8,496 nt of DNA from positions 1 to 8,496 of the forward strand of contig JAEYVW010000035.1 of the NCBI GenBank assembly GCA_023429365.1. The letters run 5' to 3'. Position 1 is the stretch's first letter. Each line of letters starts with the position of its first letter. The notes under the pieces were generated by a model. The model worked only from the letters and a program-made list of their open reading frames with translations. It was not told where the DNA came from and did no database searches. The position numbers and the translations under genes are program-made. Below, one piece after another: positions 1-6,380 of the stretch. Source of the DNA: Bacteroidota bacterium (lineage in GTDB: Bacteria; Bacteroidota; Bacteroidia; Chitinophagales; Chitinophagaceae).

Positions 1-150
1 GGCTTTGACATGAAAGATTTTGAGTATAAAATAAACGGCAGGCAGATAAAGGTCACCAACCAACCCTTTTTGCATGTTGGCCATTGTATCCATGTAGATA
101 TTATCAAGCGTTTCCTGCGCGAAAACAAAATCCGGTTTTATGAACATTGA
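1..150 (+). CDS. C-terminal fragment of an unrecognised protein (cut by window edge)
   Basis: Reading frame 1 is open from the first base to a TGA at 148-150 and gives 49 residues. The start lies outside the window. The fragment is mixed in charge, with an aromatic and basic tail (ending RFYEH), and contains two nearby histidines around a cysteine (HVGHCIHVD). I do not recognise the family and the histidines alone do not prove metal binding. The next gene, a short-chain dehydrogenase, begins 32 bp downstream on the same strand with no visible terminator, so the two are probably co-transcribed. That makes a catabolic or metabolic role plausible, but this is inference from position only. The open frame, its clean end and the tight spacing support it being real coding sequence. 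Confidence 0.6.
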   Translation, partial: GFDMKDFEYKINGRQIKVTNQPFLHVGHCIHVDIIKRFLRENKIRFYEH

Positions 151-182
151 TCTTCATTAATAAACCCGTGTAAAAATCGATT

Positions 183-944
183 ATGCGTTTCAATCAAAAG
201 ACTGCAATAGTTACCGGTGCAGGACAGGGTATTGGTTTTGATATTTGCCAACAATTGGCAAATGAAGGAGCCCTTGTTATCCTCAACGATGCTGATCATG
301 AACTTGCCACGACTGCATCAGCAAAAATAAATGAAGAGAATAAGGGCAAGTGTCTTTCAGTTCAGGGCGATTGCAGCCAGCCTGAAATCATAGAAGCGAT
401 GATAAACGCAGCCATGAAAAATGGAGGCCAGGTGGACATTATTATTGCTAATGCGGGCATCACGCTATTTGGAGATTTTTTCAGCTATACCCGCGAAGCA
501 TTCAACCGGGTGATGGAAGTAAACCTCGCAGGCAGTTTTTTCCTGGCGCAGGCAGCTGCCAATCAAATGCGAAACCAGGTAACAGGCGGATCAATTTTAT
601 TCATGTCCTCCGTCACGGCGCACCAGGCACATAAAGACCTCGCAGCATATGGCATGAGTAAAGCCGCTCTTGAAATGCTTGCGAAAAACCTGGTAGTAGA
701 ACTTTCAAAATTCAATATTAACGTCAACACCATCGCACCGGGTGCCACACTTACGGAGCGTACCCGGGACGAACCTGGATACAAAGAAATATGGTCAGGT
801 CTCACACCGATGGGCCGGCCGGCAGGTGTGCAGGATATCACTAATGCTGCCCTGTTTCTTGTACACGAAGAGTCAAGACATATTACCGGTCAGAATATTG
901 TTATTGACGGGGGCTGGACAAGTATCAGCCCGCAACCATATTAA
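183..944 (+). CDS. Short-chain dehydrogenase/reductase (SDR family NAD(P)-dependent oxidoreductase)
   Basis: A complete 253-residue classical SDR, the usual length for the family. It is a cytoplasmic Rossmann-fold enzyme that oxidises or reduces a hydroxyl/carbonyl group with NAD(P). The nucleotide-binding TGAGQGIG motif is at residues 11-18, the NAG motif at 90-92, and the catalytic tetrad is N114, S143, Y156 and K160 (YGMSK). The PG motif follows at 187-188, and the C-terminal IDGGW typical of FabG-like SDRs is at 241-245. The acidic D36 at the end of the second strand favours NAD over NADP by family precedent. The substrate cannot be read from sequence; sugar-alcohol or sugar dehydrogenases and 3-oxoacyl reductases all look like this. 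It follows the partial upstream gene by 32 bp, suggesting an operon. The start ATG at 183 places the glycine motif at the normal distance from the N terminus. Confidence 0.93.
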   Translation: MRFNQKTAIVTGAGQGIGFDICQQLANEGALVILNDADHELATTASAKINEENKGKCLSVQGDCSQPEIIEAMINAAMKNGGQVDIIIANAGITLFGDFFSYTREAFNRVMEVNLAGSFFLAQAAANQMRNQVTGGSILFMSSVTAHQAHKDLAAYGMSKAALEMLAKNLVVELSKFNINVNTIAPGATLTERTRDEPGYKEIWSGLTPMGRPAGVQDITNAALFLVHEESRHITGQNIVIDGGWTSISPQPY

Positions 945-1031
945 AATTGCTGACCACTACATCAAACGCAAAGAATATCAAATCATTATTGGTAATAATT
1001 AAAAAAGTTATGTGAAAGCTGACAATTAAAC

Positions 1032-1062
1032 TTTTTAGTCGCAAAACAAAGCACTAACTTTA
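1032..1062 (+). promoter_or_regulatory. Possible Bacteroidetes-type promoter for the DUF2442-like gene
   Basis: TAACTTTA at 1055-1062 matches the Bacteroidetes -7 consensus TAnnTTTG at all fixed positions but the last. A T-run (TTTT, 1032-1035) sits 19 bp upstream where the -33 TTTG is expected, but lacks the G. Transcription would give a leader of about 70-75 nt before the ATG at 1142. The region is AT-rich, so a chance match is quite possible. Confidence 0.33.
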
Positions 1063-1141
1063 AAATACCATTAAATGCCATCCATCCTTCGGTTCTGTTT
1101 CCCTTGAATTCATAAAAAGCGGTAACACAAAATAAAAAGAT

Positions 1142-1492
1142 ATGGCAGCGAATACTCAAACCTCGGCAACTACAAAACCACGCAACAGGAGTTCAAAATC
1201 TGCACAGAAAAAAATGAGTATTCTGGCGGCACGTTACATGAACGGCTTCTCAGTGGCAGTTACATTTTCAAGTGGCATTACCCAGCTTGTTAACTTTTTG
1301 CCCCTGTTTGAAAAGCACCTGCAAGGCCGTAACCTGAAATATTTTTCCCTTAAACGCTTCCAGCAATTCATGGTCAGGAACGGAAAAATTTGCTGGGGCA
1401 AGAACGAAGACATTACATTTCCTGCAGAATCTCTCTTTAAAAAAATGCCGGCGGGGTTGAGGAGGTCGGAGGATATACTGTATGTGATGTAG
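1142..1492 (+). CDS. Small DUF2442-like protein with a basic N-terminal extension
   Basis: Encodes 116 residues. Residues about 27-100 resemble DUF2442: an opening ARYMNGFSVAVTFSSG strand pair, a hydrophobic LVNFLPLF stretch, and a closing GKICWGKNEDITFPAESLF that fits the family's W-x-x-(G/N)-x-D-(I/L)-x-P-E-x-L(Y/F) ending. The family is small, cytoplasmic and of unknown biochemical function; members are often encoded beside DUF4160 or helix-turn-helix genes in arrangements suggested to be toxin-antitoxin like. No such partner is visible here. The first 25 residues are rich in A, T, S, K and R and look disordered. They precede the domain and could contact nucleic acid, but that is inference. 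The stop codon (1490-1492) is followed immediately by a heptamer repeat array, and the last 15 residues fall outside the domain. Initiation from M25 would also be possible, giving a protein of about 92 residues. Confidence 0.72.
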   Translation: MAANTQTSATTKPRNRSSKSAQKKMSILAARYMNGFSVAVTFSSGITQLVNFLPLFEKHLQGRNLKYFSLKRFQQFMVRNGKICWGKNEDITFPAESLFKKMPAGLRRSEDILYVM

Positions 1493-1555
1493 CTGGATGC
1501 TGGATACTGGATACTGGATGCTGGATGCTGGATGCTGGATACTGGATACTGGATC
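1493..1555. repeat. Tandem heptamer array, nine 7-bp units (CTGGATR)
   Basis: Nine head-to-tail units with no gaps, 63 bp in all. Each starts CTGGAT; the seventh base, in order, is G, A, A, G, G, G, A, A, C. The array begins on the base after the TAG of the DUF2442-like gene, and its last two bases form part of the TGA of the minus-strand membrane-protein gene, so it fills the space between two convergent stop codons. Such perfect short units are prone to slipped-strand length change. I see no other array of this unit in the window, only single CTGGAT hexamers inside genes. There is no dyad symmetry, so it is not a classical terminator. Confidence 0.97.
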
Positions 1556-1901
1556 ATGTTTCCTTTGTATCAAGCTCCTTTGTGATAATGGAGCTGATGA
1601 TTGACAAAAGCAGGGAGAACAATAATCCCCACCAGAAATTATCGATCCTGAAACCATCTATCAGTTTGCTGGCCAGCAACACTACAATGGTATTGACCAC
1701 AAACAGGAATAACCCGAGCGTAAGAAGGGTGAGCGGTAGTGTTAGTATGACCAGGATCGGCTTTACCAATATATTCAATACGGCCAGAACCAGGGCAAAA
1801 ACCAGGGCAGTCCAGAAACTATCGACATGAATGCCGCGCAACACATAGGCCAGTGCAAAAGCTACCAGGGCAGAAATCAGGATGCGTACTAAGAAGTTCA
1901 T
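1554..1901 (-). CDS. Phage holin family 4_2 / YvlD-like small membrane protein
   Basis: A 115-residue, very hydrophobic protein with four predicted membrane helices at about residues 3-22, 29-50, 55-78 and 88-107. The loop patterns (LRGIHVDSFWTAL, a LNILVKPIL segment, then LTLPLTLLTLGLFLFVVN and DGFRIDNFWWGLLFSLLLS) match the PF04020 family, named after mycobacterial phage holins and including Bacillus YvlD. Despite the name, chromosomal members are widespread, are not linked to phage lysis and have no proven biochemical role; an envelope-stress role is suggested for some. There are no phage genes around it here. It is transcribed toward the DUF2442-like gene, its TGA overlaps the last unit of the heptamer array, and it is divergent from the M1 peptidase gene. 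The ATG at 1899-1901 (minus strand) gives the expected full-length family product. Confidence 0.9.
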   Translation of the reverse strand: MNFLVRILISALVAFALAYVLRGIHVDSFWTALVFALVLAVLNILVKPILVILTLPLTLLTLGLFLFVVNTIVVLLASKLIDGFRIDNFWWGLLFSLLLSIISSIITKELDTKET

Positions 1902-2028
1902 GGAATTAAGGTAAGGAAACTAATTCACATGTATATGGCCTATAAGCAACCACTACAGGTTTTGTTTGACCGGGATCAATGCATCCTGTTCCCCGATGTT
2001 GAATAATTCACAAAAATCAGCCTCATGC

Positions 2029-2058
2029 TTGCCCCGTTACCTGCTTTAGCTATTTTTG
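2029..2058 (+). promoter_or_regulatory. Bacteroidetes sigma-ABfr-type promoter of the M1 peptidase gene
   Basis: TTG at 2029-2031 and TATTTTTG at 2051-2058 are separated by 19 bp, matching the Bacteroidetes housekeeping promoter TTTG-N19-TAnnTTTG in every fixed base but the first T of the -33 box (here C). A start site about 6-8 bp downstream would leave a leader of only about 15 nt before the ATG at 2080. An 11-bp palindrome, TGAATAATTCA (2000-2010), lies 18 bp upstream of the -33 box and could be an operator, though it is short enough to be chance. Confidence 0.6.
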
Positions 2059-2079
2059 GAGAATATCTAAACTTCACCC

Positions 2080-3663
2080 ATGAAAAAATTACTTTTTTTC
2101 GCGGTCTTACTGGTCTGTGGCAGCGTATACGCCCAAACCGGTTACTGGCAACAGGATTTGAAATATTCGATCCAGGCAGAACTGGATACCAAAGAGAATT
2201 CCATCACTGGTTTCGAAACCATCGTGTACAAAAACAATTCTCCTTCAACCCTGGATTTCATCTGGTTCCATATCTGGCCAAATGCCTATAGCAATGACTC
2301 CACCGCGTTGATTCAACAGATACGAAATGACAGTTCACGCTCAAAAAAGATGGAGGATTTTGGTACCGGGTCCATCGAAGGACTCGCATTTAAGGTCAAT
2401 AATGAACCTGCCAAAACAGAAGCCCACCCTAATCCCCGTTATGTCGATATCATCAAAGTATTATTGAATAAGCCGCTGGCGCCAGGTGACTCGGTTACGA
2501 TCTCTACCCCGTTTAAAGTTAAATTACCGCCGTATTTTTCCAGGTCGGGTCATGCCGATGGCCAGATCATGGCCTGCCAGTGGTATCCCAAACCGGCTGT
2601 GTACGATAAAGATGGCTGGCATGAGTTTCCCTATCTCGATATGGGAGAGTTTTACAGCGAGTATGGCGACTATACGGTCAGCATCACCCTTCCGGCTGAT
2701 TACGTGGTTGGCGCGACAGGCGTCTTACAAACGGCGGAAGAGTTGAATGCATACAAAAAGGTCGGTGCAAAAAATGCGGCTAACAGAAAAGGCAAGCCTG
2801 AATTGTATAAGCCAACCGGCAAAGGTGCAAAGAAAACACTACGTTATTTTGCTGAAGGGGTACCCGACTTTGCCTGGTTTGCCGATAAGGACCTGGTTAT
2901 TCAATACGATACAGCGCAGTTACCGCAGGGGAAAGTGGTCGATGCCTTCGCTTACTATCACAACAAGGAGGGCACGATCTGGAACAATAGCATCGATTAC
3001 ATCAAAGACGGCGTGCGCCAGTATAGTAAATGGATCGGGGAATACGGCTACCCTGTCGTTCAGGTGGTGGAAGGGCCGAAAAATAACTCCAGCGGCGGTA
3101 TGGAATACCCGATGATCACGCTGATCACCAGCCCCGATGCAAAAGTGGAAACCCTCGATGCCGTGATCGCGCACGAAATAGGGCACAACTGGTTTATGAG
3201 CATGATCGGCAGTAATGAAAGAAAACATACCTGGATGGATGAAGGGCTTAACACTTATTATCAATTCAGGTACGAAGCTGAGAAATACCGTAGCAATTCG
3301 ATATTTGGCGAAAGCATTCCAGAGGAGCTGAAGAAGATGCCGGCGGATGAATTCCTGGGTGTGATCTATAATACCATTGGTGAGAATATTCCCATGCAAT
3401 CGGCGATGGACATCCCGGCCGATCAATTTATTACCAGCGAAGAATATGGACTTATCTCATATGTAAAAACTGCTCTCTGGATGTACCTGCTGGAAGCCGC
3501 CGTTGGCACTGAAAAACTGGATTCAGCTGTACAGAATTATTTTACAAAATGGAAAAATAAACACCCGGGGCCTGAGGATATGAAAGCGGCCTTTGAAGAA
3601 GTCATCGGCGCCAGGCTGGACCGGTTTTTCCAACTGACAAAAAAAGAGGGAAAGTTCGAATAG
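2080..3663 (+). CDS. Secreted M1 family zinc metallopeptidase (aminopeptidase N-like)
   Basis: Encodes 527 residues with a type I signal peptide (residues 1-18, cleaved after VYA before Q19), so it acts in the periplasm or outside the cell. Residues about 25-230 form the N-terminal beta-saddle domain. The thermolysin-like catalytic domain carries the substrate-binding GGMEYP motif (residues 339-344, a known variant of GxMEN) and the zinc site H365-E366-I367-G368-H369 with the third ligand E388 in WMDEGLNTY, exactly the HEXXH-X18-E spacing of M1. Y461 in SYVKTALWMYLLE is the likely transition-state tyrosine. The expected activity is release of N-terminal residues from peptides. The protein ends 66 residues after Y461, so it lacks the long C-terminal helical domain of large aminopeptidases; similar short forms exist in M1. 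It has its own promoter upstream and a strong terminator downstream, so it is probably monocistronic. Confidence 0.95.
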   Translation: MKKLLFFAVLLVCGSVYAQTGYWQQDLKYSIQAELDTKENSITGFETIVYKNNSPSTLDFIWFHIWPNAYSNDSTALIQQIRNDSSRSKKMEDFGTGSIEGLAFKVNNEPAKTEAHPNPRYVDIIKVLLNKPLAPGDSVTISTPFKVKLPPYFSRSGHADGQIMACQWYPKPAVYDKDGWHEFPYLDMGEFYSEYGDYTVSITLPADYVVGATGVLQTAEELNAYKKVGAKNAANRKGKPELYKPTGKGAKKTLRYFAEGVPDFAWFADKDLVIQYDTAQLPQGKVVDAFAYYHNKEGTIWNNSIDYIKDGVRQYSKWIGEYGYPVVQVVEGPKNNSSGGMEYPMITLITSPDAKVETLDAVIAHEIGHNWFMSMIGSNERKHTWMDEGLNTYYQFRYEAEKYRSNSIFGESIPEELKKMPADEFLGVIYNTIGENIPMQSAMDIPADQFITSEEYGLISYVKTALWMYLLEAAVGTEKLDSAVQNYFTKWKNKHPGPEDMKAAFEEVIGARLDRFFQLTKKEGKFE

Positions 3664-3691
3664 AACTTATCAATAATCGACGTAATTTTAG

Positions 3692-3725
3692 AAAAATCAT
3701 CCTGCACCCGGGATGATTTTTTTTT
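3692..3725 (+). terminator. Intrinsic terminator after the M1 peptidase gene
   Basis: A perfect 11-bp stem (AAAAATCATCC at 3692-3702 with GGATGATTTTT at 3711-3721) can extend by a T-G wobble and a G-C pair to leave a CACC loop. It runs straight into a T tract through 3725. It starts 28 bp after the peptidase stop codon. The A-run before and T-run after make it potentially bidirectional, but no minus-strand gene ends here. Confidence 0.92.
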
Positions 3726-3869
3726 GCCTGACCCAGAATGGCTCCTTCTTCGAATGCCCGCCACTCATCCCACCCCCGATTTTGGGTAGAAGGCGGAATG
3801 GATCTTAGTTATACTTTCACTCCTACCCCTTGATCGTAGCCGGCTCAGATTGAATTAAAATTTTTCAAC

Positions 3870-6302
3870 ATGAAAAGTCCGATCATTCTCCTCGGTATTT
3901 TCTGCGCCTGCTCTGCTGTGTCAGCGAATGCACAAACGAAAATAACCGGCTCGGTTGTAAATCATTCCCTGCAGCCACTTGCCAGTGCCAACATCCTGTT
4001 ACTTAAAGCCTCCGATTCCACGCTGGTAAAAGGTTCGGCAACCAACCGCGACGGGAATTTCGCTTTGGAGAATATCAAAGCAGGCGACTACCTGCTAATG
4101 GCCACCAATGTAGGCTTTACGAACATATACCTCCCGACTATTCATGTTCTACCGGAATCGGCTGAATTGAATCTCGGCCAAATCAAACTAACCGAGGAAA
4201 CAAAAGAGTTGCGGGAGGTCAGCGTACTGTCGCGTCGTCCCTTGCTGGAACAAAAGATTGACAGGCTGGTCGTAAATGTAAAAAACAGTATCACATCGGC
4301 TGGCTCTTCTGCATTGGACATACTGGAACGCTCACCGGGAGTTATCGTAAACCGGCAGGCCAATGCCATTACCATGAGTGGTAAAGATGGTGTAACGGTT
4401 ATGATCAATGGCAAGATCAGCTATATACCTGTGAGCGCGTTAATACAAATGCTGGAAGGTATGAGCGCCGGAAATATCGATAGGATAGAATTAATTACTT
4501 CCCCACCTTCCAGCCTGGATGCACAGGGGAATGCCGGTTACATTAACATTGTATTACTTCAGAATCCCAATTTTGGATTTAATGGTTCTTTATCGGCAAC
4601 CCTGGGATATGGAGATGGACTACAGACAGCGAATAGCATTAACCTTAACTACAGAAAAAACAAAGTTAACTTATTTGGTGACTATTCGATGGGCATTGAC
4701 AAACGCAAACCTTTTTTCAAAAACTACCGAAGGGTCGTCGATCAGGGTATCGTGAAAGAATCTGTGACAGAAACCGACAGAAATCCGACCAGGTACACGC
4801 ACAACGCCAGGATTGGGCTCGACTACCAGCTGAGTCGCAAAACGATGATCGGTTTTTTAGCGTCCGGCAATATCAACCGTTATGAAATGCACGAAACAAT
4901 TTTCAGTCAAAACTTTAAAAATGCCCAAAAAGATACTTTAGTAGAAGCTCAGAACAAAGAGGTCAATAACTGGCGACAGGCCGGATTTAATTTCAACCTT
5001 CAACATATTATAAAACAGGGCCAAACTATATCATTCGACGCCGACTACCTGGTGTATAAAAACAACCAGCCTTTTGTTTATATCAACAATTTCTTCATAG
5101 GATCGCACCAGCACGTGGCAACTGAAAATGTCCGTACCAGTAAAATAACTCCGATAAAATTCTGGGTGGCAAAACTGGACTATGCTCATACCCTAAGCAA
5201 TAAAGTATCCATGGAAGCCGGGGTAAAGACCGCTATATCCAGGTTTGACAATGATGTCAAAATTGAAAGGTCACCTGATAATGTTAATTGGCAGATAGAT
5301 TCGCTTTATACTTCCGCCGCCAAATTAAGGGAAGATATTTCGGCGGCTTACCTTTCTTTTAATATTACACCTAACGACCGGATCAATATGAAACTGGGTC
5401 TGAGGTATGAATACACCAATTCAAATCTTGGGACCGCGCTGGTGAAGGATATTGTCGACAGGCATTATGGACGCCTGTTTCCCAGTTTGGCCATTTCACA
5501 CAAGTTATCAGACGAGCAAAGCATCAATTTTTCATATAGCCGTCGAATTAACCGACCCGCCTTTAACGATTTGGCCCCATTTATATTTTTCTTTGACCCC
5601 AACACTTACTTTAGTGGCAATTCCGCGCTACAGCCCTCGATCATCGATAATTTCAAAGCAGATTTCACCTTCAACAAAAACCTGGTTTCCCTGGGTTACA
5701 GTCATGATGACAATTTTATTGCACTCTTTCAAAGTCGTATTGACCCAAAGACCAATAAACAGGTCATCTACACCGAAAATCTTAAGTACGTAAACACAAT
5801 ACCGCTAATTCTATCCTTTCCGGTTTACATTACAAAATGGTGGAGCATTCAAAACAATGTCACCGGCATCTGGCAGAAAGCCGGTTTAAGGGATAAGAAT
5901 AGCGAGTCATCGGTTAAACAGGCGCACGTGAATATCAGGATCACGCAAAATTTTCAGATCCGCGAAAGCTTAACGGCCGAATTGAATGGTTTTTACCAGA
6001 CCGCTTCTATTTTCGGTGGTTATAAGGTGAAGCCATTCGGACAACTGGACGCCGGCATCCAAAAGAAGTTCAAAAACAATAATGAAAAACTCCGACTCGC
6101 CGTCAATAATATTTTTTCCAGTTTCAAATTCCTATGGCAAACTACAACGGGAACAGACAATTTTTCCCGGACTGAATTACAGTTCAACCGCGTTACTGTT
6201 AACTTAAATTATTCAAGGAGCTTTGGCCGCAACAGTGTAAAAGCAGCCAGGTCCCGAAGTACTGGTGCGGCCGACGAAAGTGGCAGGGTAAGACTACAAT
6301 AA
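3870..6302 (+). CDS. TonB-dependent-type outer-membrane beta-barrel receptor (OMP_b-brl_3 family)
   Basis: Encodes 810 residues. A type I signal peptide ends at ANA before Q22. Residues about 22-108 form a carboxypeptidase-regulatory-like beta-sandwich (ITGSVVNHSLQPLASANILL, then SATNRDGNFALENIKAGDYLL). Residues about 125-232 form a plug domain (SSALDILERSPGVIV, VTVMINGK, IDRIELITSPPSSLDAQGNAGYINIVL). The rest is an outer-membrane beta-barrel of the OMP_b-brl_3 type, with alternating aromatic strands and a last barrel segment around FNRVTVNLNYSRSFG. The charged tail with KAARSRSTGAADE is also usual in this family. Such proteins are thought to take up substrates across the outer membrane with TonB energy, but substrates are rarely known. 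It is not a SusC of the standard kind and no SusD lies beside it. A GH127 gene follows 78 bp downstream, which suggests, without proving, a link to arabinose-containing glycans. I see no clear promoter in the 144 bp after the preceding terminator. Confidence 0.93.
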   Translation: MKSPIILLGIFCACSAVSANAQTKITGSVVNHSLQPLASANILLLKASDSTLVKGSATNRDGNFALENIKAGDYLLMATNVGFTNIYLPTIHVLPESAELNLGQIKLTEETKELREVSVLSRRPLLEQKIDRLVVNVKNSITSAGSSALDILERSPGVIVNRQANAITMSGKDGVTVMINGKISYIPVSALIQMLEGMSAGNIDRIELITSPPSSLDAQGNAGYINIVLLQNPNFGFNGSLSATLGYGDGLQTANSINLNYRKNKVNLFGDYSMGIDKRKPFFKNYRRVVDQGIVKESVTETDRNPTRYTHNARIGLDYQLSRKTMIGFLASGNINRYEMHETIFSQNFKNAQKDTLVEAQNKEVNNWRQAGFNFNLQHIIKQGQTISFDADYLVYKNNQPFVYINNFFIGSHQHVATENVRTSKITPIKFWVAKLDYAHTLSNKVSMEAGVKTAISRFDNDVKIERSPDNVNWQIDSLYTSAAKLREDISAAYLSFNITPNDRINMKLGLRYEYTNSNLGTALVKDIVDRHYGRLFPSLAISHKLSDEQSINFSYSRRINRPAFNDLAPFIFFFDPNTYFSGNSALQPSIIDNFKADFTFNKNLVSLGYSHDDNFIALFQSRIDPKTNKQVIYTENLKYVNTIPLILSFPVYITKWWSIQNNVTGIWQKAGLRDKNSESSVKQAHVNIRITQNFQIRESLTAELNGFYQTASIFGGYKVKPFGQLDAGIQKKFKNNNEKLRLAVNNIFSSFKFLWQTTTGTDNFSRTELQFNRVTVNLNYSRSFGRNSVKAARSRSTGAADESGRVRLQ

Positions 6303-6346
6303 ATTGCCCCACCCTGGTTCAAATATCAACTTCTTAAAAACATCTT

Positions 6347-6379
6347 ATATTCACTACTCAAATTAATTATAGTGAATAT
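6347..6379. promoter_or_regulatory. Perfect inverted repeat at the GH127 start: candidate operator or translational hairpin
   Basis: ATATTCACTA at 6347-6356 and its exact reverse complement TAGTGAATAT at 6370-6379 flank a 13-bp AT-rich spacer. The right arm ends one base before the ATG at 6381 and contains the in-frame GTG at 6372. As DNA it could bind a dimeric regulator. As RNA the hairpin would sit across the ribosome landing region. The repeat itself is certain; its function is inferred. Confidence 0.5.
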
Positions 6380-6380
6380 C

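Noticed and set aside
985..1036. AT-rich hairpins after the SDR gene (ATTATT/AATAAT at 985-999; AAAAAGTT/AACTTTTT at 1002-1036) as a terminator
   Set aside because: The stems contain almost no G-C pairs, and the second has a 19-nt loop. Such matches are expected in AT-rich spacer DNA, so I do not call a terminator, although the second remains possible.
1234..1657. Minus-strand open frames with SSIQYPASSIQHP-type repeats through the heptamer array
   Set aside because: They are translations of the tandem repeat continued antisense through the DUF2442-like gene. They overlap two better-supported genes and match no recognisable protein.
1554..1901. Holin-like gene as a sign of a prophage or lysis cassette
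   Set aside because: The family name is historical. No endolysin, structural phage gene, integrase or attachment site is visible, and chromosomal members of this family are common in Bacteroidetes.
2920..3426. A 168-codon minus-strand open frame inside the M1 peptidase gene
   Set aside because: It is the antisense shadow of the catalytic domain, whose HEXXH motif and conserved sequence show that the plus strand is coding. The shadow product resembles no family I know.
3806..3818. Promoter for the receptor gene using TTTG at 3781-3784 and TAGTTATA or TATACTTTC as the -7 box
   Set aside because: Neither candidate combines correct 19-21 bp spacing with a good TAnnTTTG match. A promoter probably exists in 3726-3869, but I cannot place it.
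6372..6380. GTG at 6372 as the start of the GH127 gene
   Set aside because: It lies within the right arm of the inverted repeat and adds only three residues before an ATG that gives a normal MKK signal peptide start.
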